Part shown: in pieces, positions 22,091-33,297 of the stretch
Layout of the letters: each line of letters starts with the position of its first letter
Position numbering within the stretch: the stretch's first letter is position 1
Assembly: GCA_947471745.1 (NCBI GenBank)
Contig: CANJKZ010000068.1
Location: 305,001 to 369,000, forward strand
Origin: Closterium sp. Naga37s-1
Lineage: Eukaryota > Streptophyta > Zygnematophyceae > Desmidiales > Closteriaceae
DNA length: 64,000 bases
Direction of reading: 5' to 3'
Program-made: the position numbers and the translations under genes
The notes under the pieces: generated by a model
Seen by the model: the letters and a program-made list of their open reading frames with translations, nothing else
Database searches by the model: none
What the model was told of the DNA's origin: nothing

Positions 22091-25000
22091 ATGGCGTATT
22101 CAGTGCGGTTGACCTCGATGGTCCCAACGGCGGGAGTTCGCCTCCCGCGGGATGCGGCGCGGTTAGAGTTCGCAGGCGGCATTTCCGGCGGTAAATGCGG
22201 AGCCGTCGATCGATCGCTGCGATGCATGCGAACGTGTCGTGCGACGGTTGAAACGTCGCATAGTCTACGAGTACGAGCCGCGCAGGGGTGTGGCAGCAGC
22301 TGCGACATTTTCGCGCCAGAGCTGCGAATGCCACGTGGCGATCCGGCCTCATCTACCGCCGCGGTAACGCATACGACGGCTCGGCGTACAGGCGGTGAGC
22401 TTACAAGCGCCGCGGCTCGATCTTGTCGACAGCAATCGGTACTTGCCGCTGAACGACCGCAGTGTTGGTTGGGGCGGGAATCGCGGCAAGATAAGGTCTG
22501 GCCGCGAGGCCCGCGGCAGGGCCAGTCGAGGTTCTTACGGCGGAATTTACGGCGGCTAACCCGGGGGTTTAGACACGTGACGATGTGTGCAGGTGACGAG
22601 GGGGCTGGTGATACTAACGAAAACGATGCCTTTCGCGTCGGCTCCAATAAGAGCGACAGAGCTCTTCGTCAGCCACTTTCGCGCGACGCACCGCCAAACA
22701 GGGCAGCTAGTAGCGCGGCGGGGGCGGCGCCTGTCAAAGATGCAACGGCGAGTTCTAGAAGCGGGGGCGGCACGATCCTCGGAGCCGTGGCGCTCATTAT
22801 AGGAACATCCGTCGGCGCGGGTGTGCTGGCGCTGCCCGCGGAAACTGCTCCTGCGGTAAGCTTGTTGCGCGAGGTGTTGGCGGGGGGAGAGGGGGAGCGG
22901 ATATGAGGATGTGAATAAGCCATATAGACTCCTATCCCTCTGCATCCCTCACCCTAGACTGCAGGAGTGAATATGCCTGCATCGCTCCCCCCATCCCTCG
23001 GTTTCCCACTTTCCCGATTCCCCTCTCCCCCCCTCCCATTCCGGGCCCCATCCCTCCCTCTCCTCCCATCCCTTCTCGAATGTATTTTCTCAGGGTGTGT
23101 TCCCTTCGTCGTTCGTGCTAATAGCCTGCTGGGCGTTCCTGTGTCTTGAGGCATTGCTGCTGGCGGAAGTCAACGTCGCTCTCATCAAGGAGCGATCCGT
23201 TAGTAGCAGCACCGTTAGCAGCAGCATGGCTACTAGCAGTACCGCTAGCAGCAGCAGCAGCAGCAGCAATAGCGGCACCATCAGCAGTACCGGAGCTGCA
23301 GGTTCGGAACAAGAGCCTGAGCGAGGCTCGGACGTCCTGTCGTACCGAACCATGGCCGAGGCGACTCTGGGTCCCGTGGGCGGCACTGTAGCTACAGTAG
23401 CATACGTGTTTTTGTCCTTCACCCTTATAGTCGCGTATTTCGCAAAAGGAGGGGAAGTTTTGGCGTTTGGTACGGGTCTGCCCAATTGGGTGGGTGCAGT
23501 GGGGTTCTTTTCGGTGCTGGGTGGTTTAATCTACAGCGGCAGCACCAGAACAGCGGATATCATTAACCGGGTATTGACAGCTGGTTTGCTGGGGATATTT
23601 ACCCTGCTGGTCTGCGGAGGGGCGGCAATCGCGGACTGGGATGAGCTGGCAGTTGCTGATTGGTCAGAAATGCCGACCACTCTCCCCGTGATCTTCCTCG
23701 CGCTGGTCTTCCACGATTTGATTCCCGTGATCTGCACGTATCTGGACGCGAATCTGGGAAAGATTCGGGCGGCAATTGTGATCGGGAGTGCAGCACCTCT
23801 TACAATGTTTCTAGTATGGGACGCCATAGCTCTTTCCATCTCCCCTTCCTCCCTCACTTCGGCCGCTGCTGCCGCCGCTGCTGCTCCTGCCGGTGCCTTT
23901 TCCCTCTCCTCCCTCTCCTCCGCCGTCTCCTCTCTCTCCTCCTCCCTCTCCCACCTCGCCTCCTCCCTCCCCTCCTCTCTCTCCACCGCCCTCTCCACTC
24001 CCTCACTCGCTCCCTCACTCACTCCCTCACTCCCTCACTCGCTCTCCACGCCCTTCCAAGACCCACTGAACCTCCTCCTGCTGCAAGGCTCGCCGCTCCA
24101 ATCCTCCGTCGTTCTCGCATTCTCTTTCCTCGCCGTAGCAACGTCGTTCCTCGGCACATCACTTGCCCTAGCTGAATTTTTCATGGAGCAACTGGGATTG
24201 ATCAGTGCAGGTGACAAGAAGAGGGATGAAGAGCAGCTGGGGTTGATAAGCGTGGGTGACAAGAGGAGAAACGAGGAACAACATGGGCTAATAGACCTGA
24301 AAAGCCAAAGGAATCAAGCTCAGAAGCAGCAGGAGACAGCAGTTACTGCTGTAGATATCGTGGGAACCGGATTAGGGTTTGTGAGGTCGCATGGGAGGGA
24401 GGTGGGGTTTCTTCTGGCCCTCTGCCCGCCTCTGCTGGTGGCTTTGGCAAACCCTGGCGCGTTTGTGGCGGCAAGCAAGGCGGCAGGCGCATACGGCATG
24501 ACAGTGCTGTATGGCATCATGCCTCCATTGATGTTCTATGCGCATCACAAGCAGGTGGGTTGCTTCTCTCACCCTGTTATTGCCGATCCAAATCAAGGCG
24601 GCAGGCGCATACGGCATGACAGTGCTGTATGGCATCATGCTTCCCCTCATGTTCTACGCGCATCAAAAGCAGGTGGGTTGGGGGGAATGCAGGTGGGTTG
24701 GGAGGGATGCCTAGTGGGTGCTGATTGTGCCCAAGGCAGCAGGCGCATACGGCATGACAGTGCTGTATGGCATCATGCTTCCCCTCATGTTCTACGCGCA
24801 TCAAAAGCAGGTGGGTTGGGGGGAATGCAGGTGGGTTGGGAGGGATGCCTAGTGGGTGCTGATTGTGCCCAAGGCAGCAGGCGCATACGGCATGACTGTG
24901 CTGTATGGCATCATGCCTCCTCTCATGTTCTACGCACATCACAAGCAGGTGAGGAAGGTGGGGTGCGGTGGGGTGTGGTGGGGTGGGGTGGGATGGGGTT

Positions 25001-25887
25001 TCTTCTAGCCCGCTGCCCGCCTCTGCTGGTGCATCTGGCGAATCCGGCCGCGTTTGTGACACCATGGTAATCCTTTCTTGCTAGCAAGGCAGCCTCAAAA
25101 CGGAAATCCTTTCTGCTCTCCCTCCTCCTCTCCCTTCTCCTTCACATTTCCCTCCTCGCCTCCAGCTGCCTGTATCCTGGCCTTGTACCAAGCAGGAAGC
25201 AATAGTGTGCGACCCAGCAACCAAGGATTGCTCAACACACCATCGCTGGTTGGAGCCTGGGGGCAGCTTTGCCCTGGCCAGCATGGGAGCCTGCGCTTTC
25301 TCCGACCCTAACCTGGCTGGCTGCATTCCCTCCTTCCACCATGTCCCAAGCAGGAAGCAATAGTGTGCGACCCAGCAACCAAGGATTGCTCAACACACCA
25401 TCGCTGGTTGGAGCCTGGGGGCAGCTTCGCCCTGGCCAGCATGGGAGCGTGCGCTTTCTCCGTCATCGCGGGGCAAGCCCTGCTCGATTCTTCCCTTGAC
25501 ACTTCCTTCCTGTCGTCGCGTGGGGAAGGAGCATCGTTTGTCCTCGCTCAGAGCGACTCGGTACTGGATAACAGCGCACAGCAGTGTGGTTCTGTAGTGG
25601 GTGCCAACAGCGGTGGCGATATCATCGTAAGCAGCACCACCAGTAGCAGCAGCAGCAGCAGCAACAACAACCACATCAACGACAGCGGTAACAGTCCCAG
25701 CAGCAGCAGCAGTAGTGTCGACCCAGCTTCTTGCTCTGGCCCAGCAGCAGTAGCAAACAGCCCTGCTGCTGTAGCTGATAATGCTCGTGCGGTCAACCCG
25801 CCTCTTGTGTTCGCGAGCCAATCTGCTCCTGACACGTCAGACCTGCACATGCCTTTGCCTGACAGTCCAAGTGTTGTTGAGATATGA
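22091..25887 (+). CDS. Trp/Tyr-permease-type (HAAAP family) transporter, copy A
   Basis: This is a predicted multi-pass membrane transporter of the aromatic amino acid permease family. I join 22091-22855, 23094-24554 and 25354-25887, all in phase 0, giving 919 residues. The start at 22091 (MAYSV..) is chosen over the in-frame 22031 because the paralogue also starts MA. The Arg/Ser/Ala-rich N-terminus before the first membrane segment looks like an organelle transit peptide. The family signature is GGGTILGAVALIIGTSVG then LALP (exon 1 end). Further segments include FVLIACWAFLCLEALLLAEV, FLSFTLIVAYFAKGG and VIFLALVFHDLIPVICTY. A Ser-rich loop lies at 23830-24055. A hydrophilic loop at 24187-24300 carries two to three copies of an LGLIS.GDK..EEQ unit. 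Family assignment is confident. Substrate and location are inferred. Confidence 0.85.
24585..24950 (+). repeat. Three donor-side echoes of permease A exon 2
   Basis: Copies of the exon end (AAGAYGMTVLYGIM then FYAHHKQ), each with a GTGGGT or GTGAGG donor, end at about 24672, 24812 and 24948, downstream of the intact end at 24554. The two middle units share about 140 bp of nearly identical sequence. A fragment of earlier exon sequence (cccgctgcccgcctctgctgg) recurs at about 25010-25040. Confidence 0.85.
25188..25320 (+). repeat. Acceptor-side echo of permease A exon 3
   Basis: A copy of the start of exon 25354 (EAIVCDPATKDCSTHHRWLE onward) begins after aagcag at about 25195 and loses the frame at about 25310. 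It is about 97 percent identical to the intact exon over 115 bp by eye. Confidence 0.85.
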
Positions 25888-26340
25888 AGCATGTTTTGCT
25901 CTTGTTCTCACCTGAAGTGTCATCAGTGATGTGCTTGATAGTCATTTAGTTGTGGTTGCAATGTTCACATGTGATAAGTACACCTTCACAGTACATGGTA
26001 AAATGTTAAAATTTGGGAATTGGAGAACAAGAATGTGAGTTTGTTCACAACTTCAGGGCCAGTGAAATATCTGAGATGGATGTATGTAATGTGATGTAGA
26101 AGGAAGAGGCTGTATGCTTCAGGTGTTTGCCAATGGTGATCCTTTTGTTGCTGTTTGAACAGTATATATTGAAATTAAATCACTTTGATATGTACAGGGC
26201 AAGAAGTGTTTCAATGCAGGGTCCTACTTGCCTATCTCTTGCACATCACGCTCTAACCTACCTGTACAAGCAAACTACTCAACAAATCACGAAGCCACTT
26301 GCAGGCGCTTATGCACCCGCTTCTACAGTTTTCTCCACCT
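25888..26340. other. Shared 3' region of convergent permease genes
   Basis: The 453 bp between the two stop codons must contain both 3' UTRs. It is AT-rich, with atatattgaaattaaat near 26165. No gene is seen. Confidence 0.7.
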
Positions 26341-28987
26341 TCAAATGTCCACAATCAGGGACTCCTGTGTCGAATCAAACGCGTCAAGGTCTGACATCGT
26401 GAACGTCAGGCACTGCGAAGAGTGCGAAACGGGTAACGGAGCCAGCATGGGGTTCGTCGAGGCAGACTCCCGAAGATTCAAGAACGCATCGTGCTGGAGA
26501 TCAGAGGTTGGAGGGGCGGTCATGCAGCTGGCAGCCAGTGATTGGCTAGCGTAAACGAGGGGAGGGGCCTCGAGGGTACCAGCCGCAACCGGGCTTCGGA
26601 TTGTCGCCACAGTGAGTTGGCTTCTAGAGGGAATGTCAGCCATGGAATCACGATCGCCTTGGGCCAAAACAATCGACGGTTGGGGAGAAGCGAGCGAACC
26701 AGGTGAAATCACGGATGCATCGATCACCGCTTGACCCGCGATCACAGCACACGATAACCCGCCCATGCTGGCCAACGCGAGGCTGCCACCTGGCTGCACC
26801 CAGAACGAACCTCCTGCCGAACCGGTCGCCTTAGCCTCGTTCTCCGCCTTCTGCTTGTGATGCATGTAGAACATCAGGGGCGGCAGAATTCCGTACAATA
26901 CCGTCATGCCGTATGCACCTGCCGCCTTGCTCGCCGCAACAAACGCCCCCGGATTCGCCAAAGCTACCGCGAGAGGCGGGCAGAGGGCCAGAAGGAACCC
27001 CACCTCTCTCACATGCGACCTAACGAACCCTAATCCGGCTTCCTTAATATCAACCCCGCTAGTACCACCCTCCTGCTGCTTCTGCTCCTGATCCTCCGCT
27101 TTGGTCTCCGCGGCTTTCCCGCCGAAAACCAGGTTACCAATCTGCTCCATGTAAAACTCCGATAGAGCGAGCGAGGAACCGAGGAATGACGTGGCAACGG
27201 CTAGAAACGAGAACGCGAGGACGGCGGCTGATTGGAGGGGGGTGGCCTGGTGCATGAACAGCTGGAAGGGGTCCTGAGCGGGGAACGCGAGAGCTGGAAG
27301 CGCGGGGGCTGAGAGCGCGGTCGCTAGAGACGTAGGGAACGACGACGCGAGATTCGCGAACGAAGATCCAACGGCGGAAACGGACGAGAGGACGGACGAG
27401 GCGAGATCCCCGGCGTTAGCGCCGGCAGCGGCTCCGGCGGCGCCGGCGGCGGCGATGGAGGACGGCGAGATGGAGAGCACAATGGCATCCCAGGTTAGAA
27501 ACATCGCGAGCGGCACAGAGCTGCCGACGAGGAGCGCGGTGCGGATCTTCCGGAGATCCGCGTCGAGGTACGCGCAGAGGACGGGGACGAGATCGTGGAA
27601 GACGAGCGCGAGGAAGATGACGGGGAGCGTGGATGACATGTCGGACCAATCCGCGAAGCCCAGCTGGTCCCAGTCGGCGAGGGTGGAGCCTCCGCAAACC
27701 AGGGCCGCGAAGATCCCTGAGAGAGAAGGAAGCAAAGGAAAGAGGTAGAAGGTGGAAAAGCATGAGCGCCCAGTGTCATATCATGGAAGGTTCAAACTGG
27801 GCAGATGAAACACAACAAACAACAATGCGTGGTCGCTTTCAAACACGAAGGACCAGTTCGTACCAAGCAGGGCGGCGGTCAGAGCTCGGTTGACCAGGTC
27901 AGCAGTGCGCGTGTTTCCACAGTAGATCAAACCGCCGAGCACCACTGCGAACCCCGATGCACCGAGCCAACGCGGCAGATCCGTCCCCAACGACATCACT
28001 TCGCCGCCCTTGGCGAAATACGCCACCATCAACGTAAACGACAAGAATAGATACGCCGCGGTTGCGATCGTGCCGCCCAGCGGCCCGAGTGTCGCCTCGG
28101 CCATGGTTCGGTAGGAGAGAACGTCCGAACCTCGCTCAGCCTCGGCATCGGAAGACGAAGATGCGTTAGCGGTCTTGCTTTTATCGGACCGCTCCTTGAG
28201 CAGAGCGACATTGACTTCGGCCAGCAGCAGCGCCTCGAGAACGAGGAAAGCCCAACAGCCGATGAGGACCATGGACGAGGGGAAGAAGCCCTGAAACAAG
28301 AGAAGCACGGGCAGAAAGAAATAAAAAAACAGAAACGAAACGGACAAGAGAAAATAATAGAATCGGCAAGACCCACTTCAGCCCCCCCAACCCTACTCGC
28401 CATCCTTCCCACCCCCCACCCTATTTCCCCCCGCCTTTTCCCCCTCCCCTCCCTTCCTCCCCTTCCCTTCAACCCGATCCCCTGAGCGGAGGTCCTTTAC
28501 TTACTGCAGGAGCGGTTTCGGAAGGCAAGGCCAGCACGCCCGCGCCGACGGACGAGCCAATAATGAGCGTGACTGCACCGAGAATGGTGCCGCCTCCGCT
28601 CCGCGACGCAGGGGGGTCCGAGGGGACCGAATCCTTCGCTACATCCTCGCGCGAGCAATCACTTCTATCTCCTGCGACGGATGCCCGCACTTCATGCCGT
28701 GAAGTCCGGAGGGCTAGTTGGCGGCGACGAAAAGATTGCTGCAGAGAGGGCAATCCCCTTTGTTCAACGTTTATGAAGCTAGACGAAAAAGCTCGAGCTG
28801 ATCCAAGCCCGGTTCCGATCATCGCGGAAACTGCCGTGGCGTCGCCACGTGGCAGTCTGAGAAGCGAACCCTGCGGCACGTGCAGCTGTCGCGAGCTGGG
28901 GCCGTGGGGAGCGCATGTTGTGGTAGCGCTGCTAAGCGCACGCACGGTAGACAGGCAAGCAGTCGTCGTTCCAGCGGTAAGAGCCAT
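26341..28987 (-). CDS. Trp/Tyr-permease-type (HAAAP family) transporter, copy B
   Basis: This is a paralogue of the gene at 22091-25887 in inverted orientation. I join 28505-28987, 27864-28290 and 26341-27716 (phases 0, 1, 0), giving 761 residues. The start MALTAGTT at 28987 opens a Ser/Thr/Arg-rich, transit-peptide-like N-terminus. The signature GGGTILGAVTLIIGSSVG is followed by LALPSETAPA. Later segments match copy A closely (FVLIACWAFL versus MVLIGCWAFL, FLALVFHDLIPV versus FLALVFHDLVPV). The first intron position is shared with copy A. The second intron (after ALLG) is absent from copy A, and copy A's last intron (after HHKQ) is absent here. No exon echoes are visible in this gene. The C-terminal tail is Ser/Thr/Asp-rich and predicted soluble. 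Confidence 0.87.
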
Positions 28988-29196
28988 GATTGGACGTGTT
29001 GGGTGGTCAAAGAGTCGTGTTCGATATGGAAGCTCAACAAAAGCTCTCGGTTTGTCGGTTCGCGGTAACAAAGCGAACTATACAAGGGGTTTGTAGGCTC
29101 AAGCGCTGGAGCGAAGGTAAGGTGCGATGATCTGGTTTGGTTGGGCTAGGAAGGTTTCTAATGCTGTACAATACTGGTGTAGGAGAAGTAGGACTC

Positions 29197-29204
29197 TATT
29201 TATA
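29197..29204 (-). promoter_or_regulatory. Candidate TATA box for permease B
   Basis: TATAAATA on the minus strand lies about 210 bp upstream of the chosen start codon. It is the best core-promoter match near this gene. Confidence 0.4.
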
Positions 29205-31543
29205 GTGGAATCCAGAGCCCGCTGTTCAATAGACGTTCAATCTGGACTCGATCTGCCTGGTCAGTCAGCGCGAGAGGGGCGGGCAGCTGGGGGAAGCTGG
29301 TCGGGGCGAGCGAGGGATGGGGGGAAGGAAATGCAGATGCGGAATGGGGAAAAAGTAAGGGGGGAGGGGGGGAAGGAGGAATGGGGGAAGTGGTGGGGAA
29401 CTTGATTCTTGAGTCTCGATGGACAAAACAACACCTTTTCCGCAGATCGGGCGGACTCGCGCAGCAGTGGCGGATTCTGGATTCTCGAACCGCAGCAGCA
29501 CTGCCCAGAAGGAGCTGGACAGGAGGAGCGTTGGCGCGGAAGTGCGCGCGAGAACTGCAAGGGCAGAACCACACGAGTGCTCGCAAAAACTGCGGGGAAA
29601 CGGCCCCTCGCGGTTGGGGAAGCTGGAAGGAACTGACGTGGACTTGCGCCCCCGCGCTAGTTTGTCCCAAGGCGCAAGCCCGCACAGGTCGCAACCAGAG
29701 GCCACCGCAGTCTGGCCCTCTTGTCGCGCGGTAGGTTTCGAATGGATGCGGAGGAAGCGGGGAAGGGAAAAACTTGTGGCGTTTACGGCACGAGTGTGGC
29801 CAGCTAGCCAATCACGGAGCGATCTGAGGGCTCGTGTGTGTGGTAACCTTTGATCAACCAACGAAAGCCATAAAACGAGGCTCGGCCGGTGACACAAACC
29901 TGATCTCATCCAGTGAGAGTTCAGGATAAGAGTCTAGTCATACCTCTTCAGATAATGAAGGGTCACTTATAACCACGTTCTTGGGTATGTTTCCTGTAAG
30001 CTGTGTGTTACTGGACACACGAAGATCCACGCTGGCTGTGACAGAAAATTGGCGCGTGTGTCATGTTTCACACTCCTCAGCAGCTTCTGATGCCTCTGGT
30101 TGGCTATAAATTCCACGTCACTACATCTCCACCAATAGAATGTCGATTTTACAAACCAATCGAATGTGGCATGTGGAACGCCAGACCAATTGTGACGATG
30201 CACACCTTCACCAGAAACAACTCGCTACTAGCAACAAACGTGACTCAGTTGACACTGGAATGGAAAGCAGGGGTGGGTGGTTCTTGGAGAAAATTGTACA
30301 TTAGTTTTCAAGTCCTCAGATTTGTGAATACCCAGTTTAGTGTAAAAGCTGAACTGATAGTGTCTCAGAATGATAGTGATACACAAAATAAATACAACTG
30401 ATTATATACTAAGATCCATAATCATCTTCATCCATATGGTACCACCACCACAGGTGGAGAAAAATACAAGCACATCTGAAAATACTGCCACAAGAGGGCT
30501 TAATTCCTGAACCACATGATTTGCAATGAGATATTGCTTAGGCTAGTGAGTGGTGCTTAGGCTAGTGAGTGGTGGCCAGGCCAGGCCACGTTATTTCTCA
30601 TGGCATTCACCTTGAGAGAGAGGAGCTTCCTGTGAGTGTTTTTTGAGCCTGCCGACTCGCTGACAGCTGAGAAAATCTAGCAAGCTCAGCTAGGCAATCA
30701 TTCGCGTCATTTATTCAGCCATCCCCTCTCCAGAAGCTCAGCTGCCAGTCTCTTGCTCTGTGGGTCTTTCCCAAGCAGCATTTCCTGCACACCACCTCTG
30801 CAAAATGTGAGACGCCACATCCCATGCCCAAAACTCGGTTTTCCCCATCTTTGCACACTGACCAATGAACAAGCAATGACTAGGGTTACTTGAAACATTC
30901 TTTAGGGGGGCGAACAGTGCTGAAACATTGGAACACATGTCAGAAACTATGTCCCCCCTTCCCCATTGTCTCTGCAGCTTCTAGCAGTTCGCAGTCGAAC
31001 CCAGCCCCGCACGTGCCAATTTCGATTGATACAGCAAATCTATTTCGGTTATGCTGGATGTAGAGTGGTGCACATGCTCTTCCGAATTTTCACGAACCCA
31101 GGGAATCTGAAATCGCGGATGCTGATGTTTCATCGCGTGATAACAAACACAACTATAGCGAGAATTGAACCAGATAAGATGTTGCTGACGCGTCAGAAAC
31201 AGTCACCCTGAAGGTGCGGTGTCCACCATCAGATGTGACAGCGCTGATGGGTTTGGCCTGGTGTGGCGAACAGACAACCCCAAAAAACCAGGTCGCCAAC
31301 ATTTCGACAATCTTCGCGTGCGACCCAACACCGTGCAGAAGTTGACATTTCTCTCCCTCGCCACTCAAAAATCACCAACACCTCAGCATGCTTTCATTTT
31401 CACTTGTGAAGATTTTCATGCTCCATTTTCTACACTCTCTTAGCTTGCACGGTTCCATGGCTGCTGCATATCTGTTCCTTCCTTACGCAGACGTTCCTGA
31501 AATGTGTATCTATTCTGTTCTTACGTCCTCCCTCCAGCAGGAT
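29205..31543. other. Intergenic region upstream of permease B
   Basis: Several overlapping frames on both strands at 29200-29910 cover the same GC-rich stretch, show no family resemblance and have no consistent splice signals. I see no supportable gene here. The motif gcttaggctagt recurs twice at 30537-30570. Confidence 0.5.
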
Positions 31544-31550
31544 ATAAAAT
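31544..31550 (+). promoter_or_regulatory. Candidate TATA box for small gene
   Basis: TATAAAA lies 102 bp before the first ATG downstream (31652). No other ATG intervenes between the expected transcription start, about 30 bp after the box, and 31652. Confidence 0.4.
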
Positions 31551-31651
31551 TACCGCTTTGGCGCACGATTTCTGCCGTGAACTTCGCCCAGGCTGCACGA
31601 ATCTCGCGGTGACGCTACCGTCTCACGCCATACGCTCGCTGGTCTAGTTAT

Positions 31652-31892
31652 ATGCAACATAAGGTGAGTTTCTGTCCCAGCCAAGAACGCATTGGCTAAT
31701 TTAACCTTGTTACTGCCTATTTCGTTGCAGAGTACAAGCGCGCATGATTACACTCTATACCAGCGACTTCCGACATTATCGTCAAGCCTCCGAGAATACC
31801 GTCGCCTAATTGTATTTACTTTTCAGAAGACTTATCGCCATATTTTCACCAAGGTTATCACGGTTCCTGGAGGAGTTCCCAGCGACTCATAA
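31652..31892 (+). CDS. Small intron-containing protein of unknown function (57 aa)
   Basis: I do not recognise the product. Exon 31652-31663 (MQHK) is joined to 31731-31892 across a 67-bp intron with GTGAGT donor and a pyrimidine-rich ttcgttgcag acceptor. Removing the intron keeps the frame open to TAA at 31890. The peptide is basic, has Tyr/Arg-rich stretches (LREYRRLIVFTFQKTYRHIF) and ends in GGVPSDS. A TATA box, a short 5' leader without other ATGs and good splice signals support a real gene. The shortness and lack of homology are against. A subunit of a mitochondrial complex would be one guess by size only. Confidence 0.4.
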
Positions 31893-32481
31893 ACCAACCA
31901 CATGAATGGCCTACTTTATCGGTAGGTTCACGTTCGTTTTATGGCACGTTACCATTGCTGTGTTGACCCAACGCTGCTGCGTGTGTTGCTGATGAGTGCA
32001 GACCCCTCGTCATGCCCGAAATAAGCTGTTTATTAATGCATGATACATATGTGTTGACTGTATGTTGTACGTGGGTATATTGTAGGAAGTCCGTTTCTGC
32101 TTTTCCGTGACAAGGCAGACCTGCTATTGTGGTTATGGTTGTTATTGGTGTACGGTTGAGTTGAAGTATATGAGATACGGATCATTTCATTTTTTTAGCA
32201 GAGAATGAATTTCATTTCATTGTAACGATTTGATAAGACCCATATCCATTTTGTAAGCTGTACTGTATTTTGTGTTTTGCCTTTTCTTGTTGAATATAAA
32301 AAGTTTCGTGTATTGTGATAGTGATCCGTTATTAACAGGCGCTTAATGATTAGTTCAGTTGCTATAGTGAGAATAAGCAATGCTGGCAGCATGCTGGCGC
32401 ACTGCTTGCCGAACCTGCTGAAGAGTGCTGAAACAAACCAATCAATGATTCCTCCAAGAAACGTCAACTGTTCAGCATTCA
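31893..32481. other. AT-rich intergenic stretch
   Basis: This probably includes the 3' region of the small gene. It has T-rich runs and several ATAAAA/ATATAA-type stretches. I see no gene. Confidence 0.5.
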
Positions 32482-33088
32482 TCATGATAAACCACGAGCA
32501 TTGACGGCAGGGGAAAACTTCAAGCAATCCCCATGAAATCCTTTAGCATTCTCTTTCCTTCTTGAATTTTGTAGAGGAGCTTCAATAGCTTCTCCTTCGC
32601 GCGGTCGCAGTGTTACGTCGCAAAATGCCGCGCCTCGCATTTCCTCGACTTTCCGAACGAAGTATTTGAGCTTGACTAGTTTCGCTTCGGCTTCTTTCAC
32701 TCGGAGCTCAGATTGCGCGACTTTGTCAAGCAAGTCCTTCCGCGCTGCTTGACAGGAACTGCAAACATTGTTGATGCAATCCCTGTGCTGGTAGCAAAAT
32801 TTGCATGTGGCATATGGCATGATAGCATATGCCAGAGCATATGCTTAGGGGAAATGACAGTAGTACGCACCAGAGCAGCAAGTGTCTCATGTCACTGGTC
32901 CGCCCCGACATGTCACTGCTTAGGGGAAATGAAAGTAGTACGCACCAGAGCAGCATAACCAAACTTGCGAAGTGCAATTGGACTTTCAAAAATCGATCAG
33001 GCATGTCGTCGAGTTTCCCAGTAACCGAGTATACTTTTTTGCGAAACAAATCGACCGTGTCTTCATTGCCACAAGCCACCTCGTGCAG
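32482..33088 (-). CDS. Possible small Cys-rich/coiled-coil protein (5' end unresolved)
   Basis: Two minus-strand segments, 32960-33088 and 32482-32787, join in frame across an intron (GT at 32958-32959, AG at 32788-32789) and give 144 residues plus stop. The second segment holds a Cys cluster (CINNVCSSCQ; a further CKFC lies just upstream) followed by a heptad-like charged helix (LLDKVAQSELRVKEAEAKL). The intron contains two copies of a roughly 38-bp unit at 32842-32879 and 32919-32956. A TATAAAA on the minus strand at 33291-33297 could serve it, but I cannot place the initiator ATG. An in-frame ATG at 33004 is possible. Function is not recognised. Confidence 0.3.
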
Positions 33089-33290
33089 CTGTGCGCATTA
33101 TTCGCCACGTCGTCGCACTAGGAGCACAACTACCTGCACAAGAAGCGCAGCGACACAGGCGGGCGACTTGCGAGCTACTGCGACGGTGGTGGCGTTTGTG
33201 TGGCGAGTTTTGCGACACAGCTCTGCTCGTTATTGTCGCAACGCGATTCAATGTGTTAACTCGGAAAGAAGTTGAGGTGTGATTTTGGCC

Positions 33291-33297
33291 TTTTATA
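33291..33297 (-). promoter_or_regulatory. Candidate TATA box
   Basis: TATAAAA on the minus strand lies about 200 bp upstream of the Cys-rich candidate gene. Confidence 0.3.

Noticed and set aside
29200..29910. Overlapping frames of 100-214 codons on both strands
   Set aside because: No domain, no consistent splicing and composition typical of GC-rich upstream DNA.
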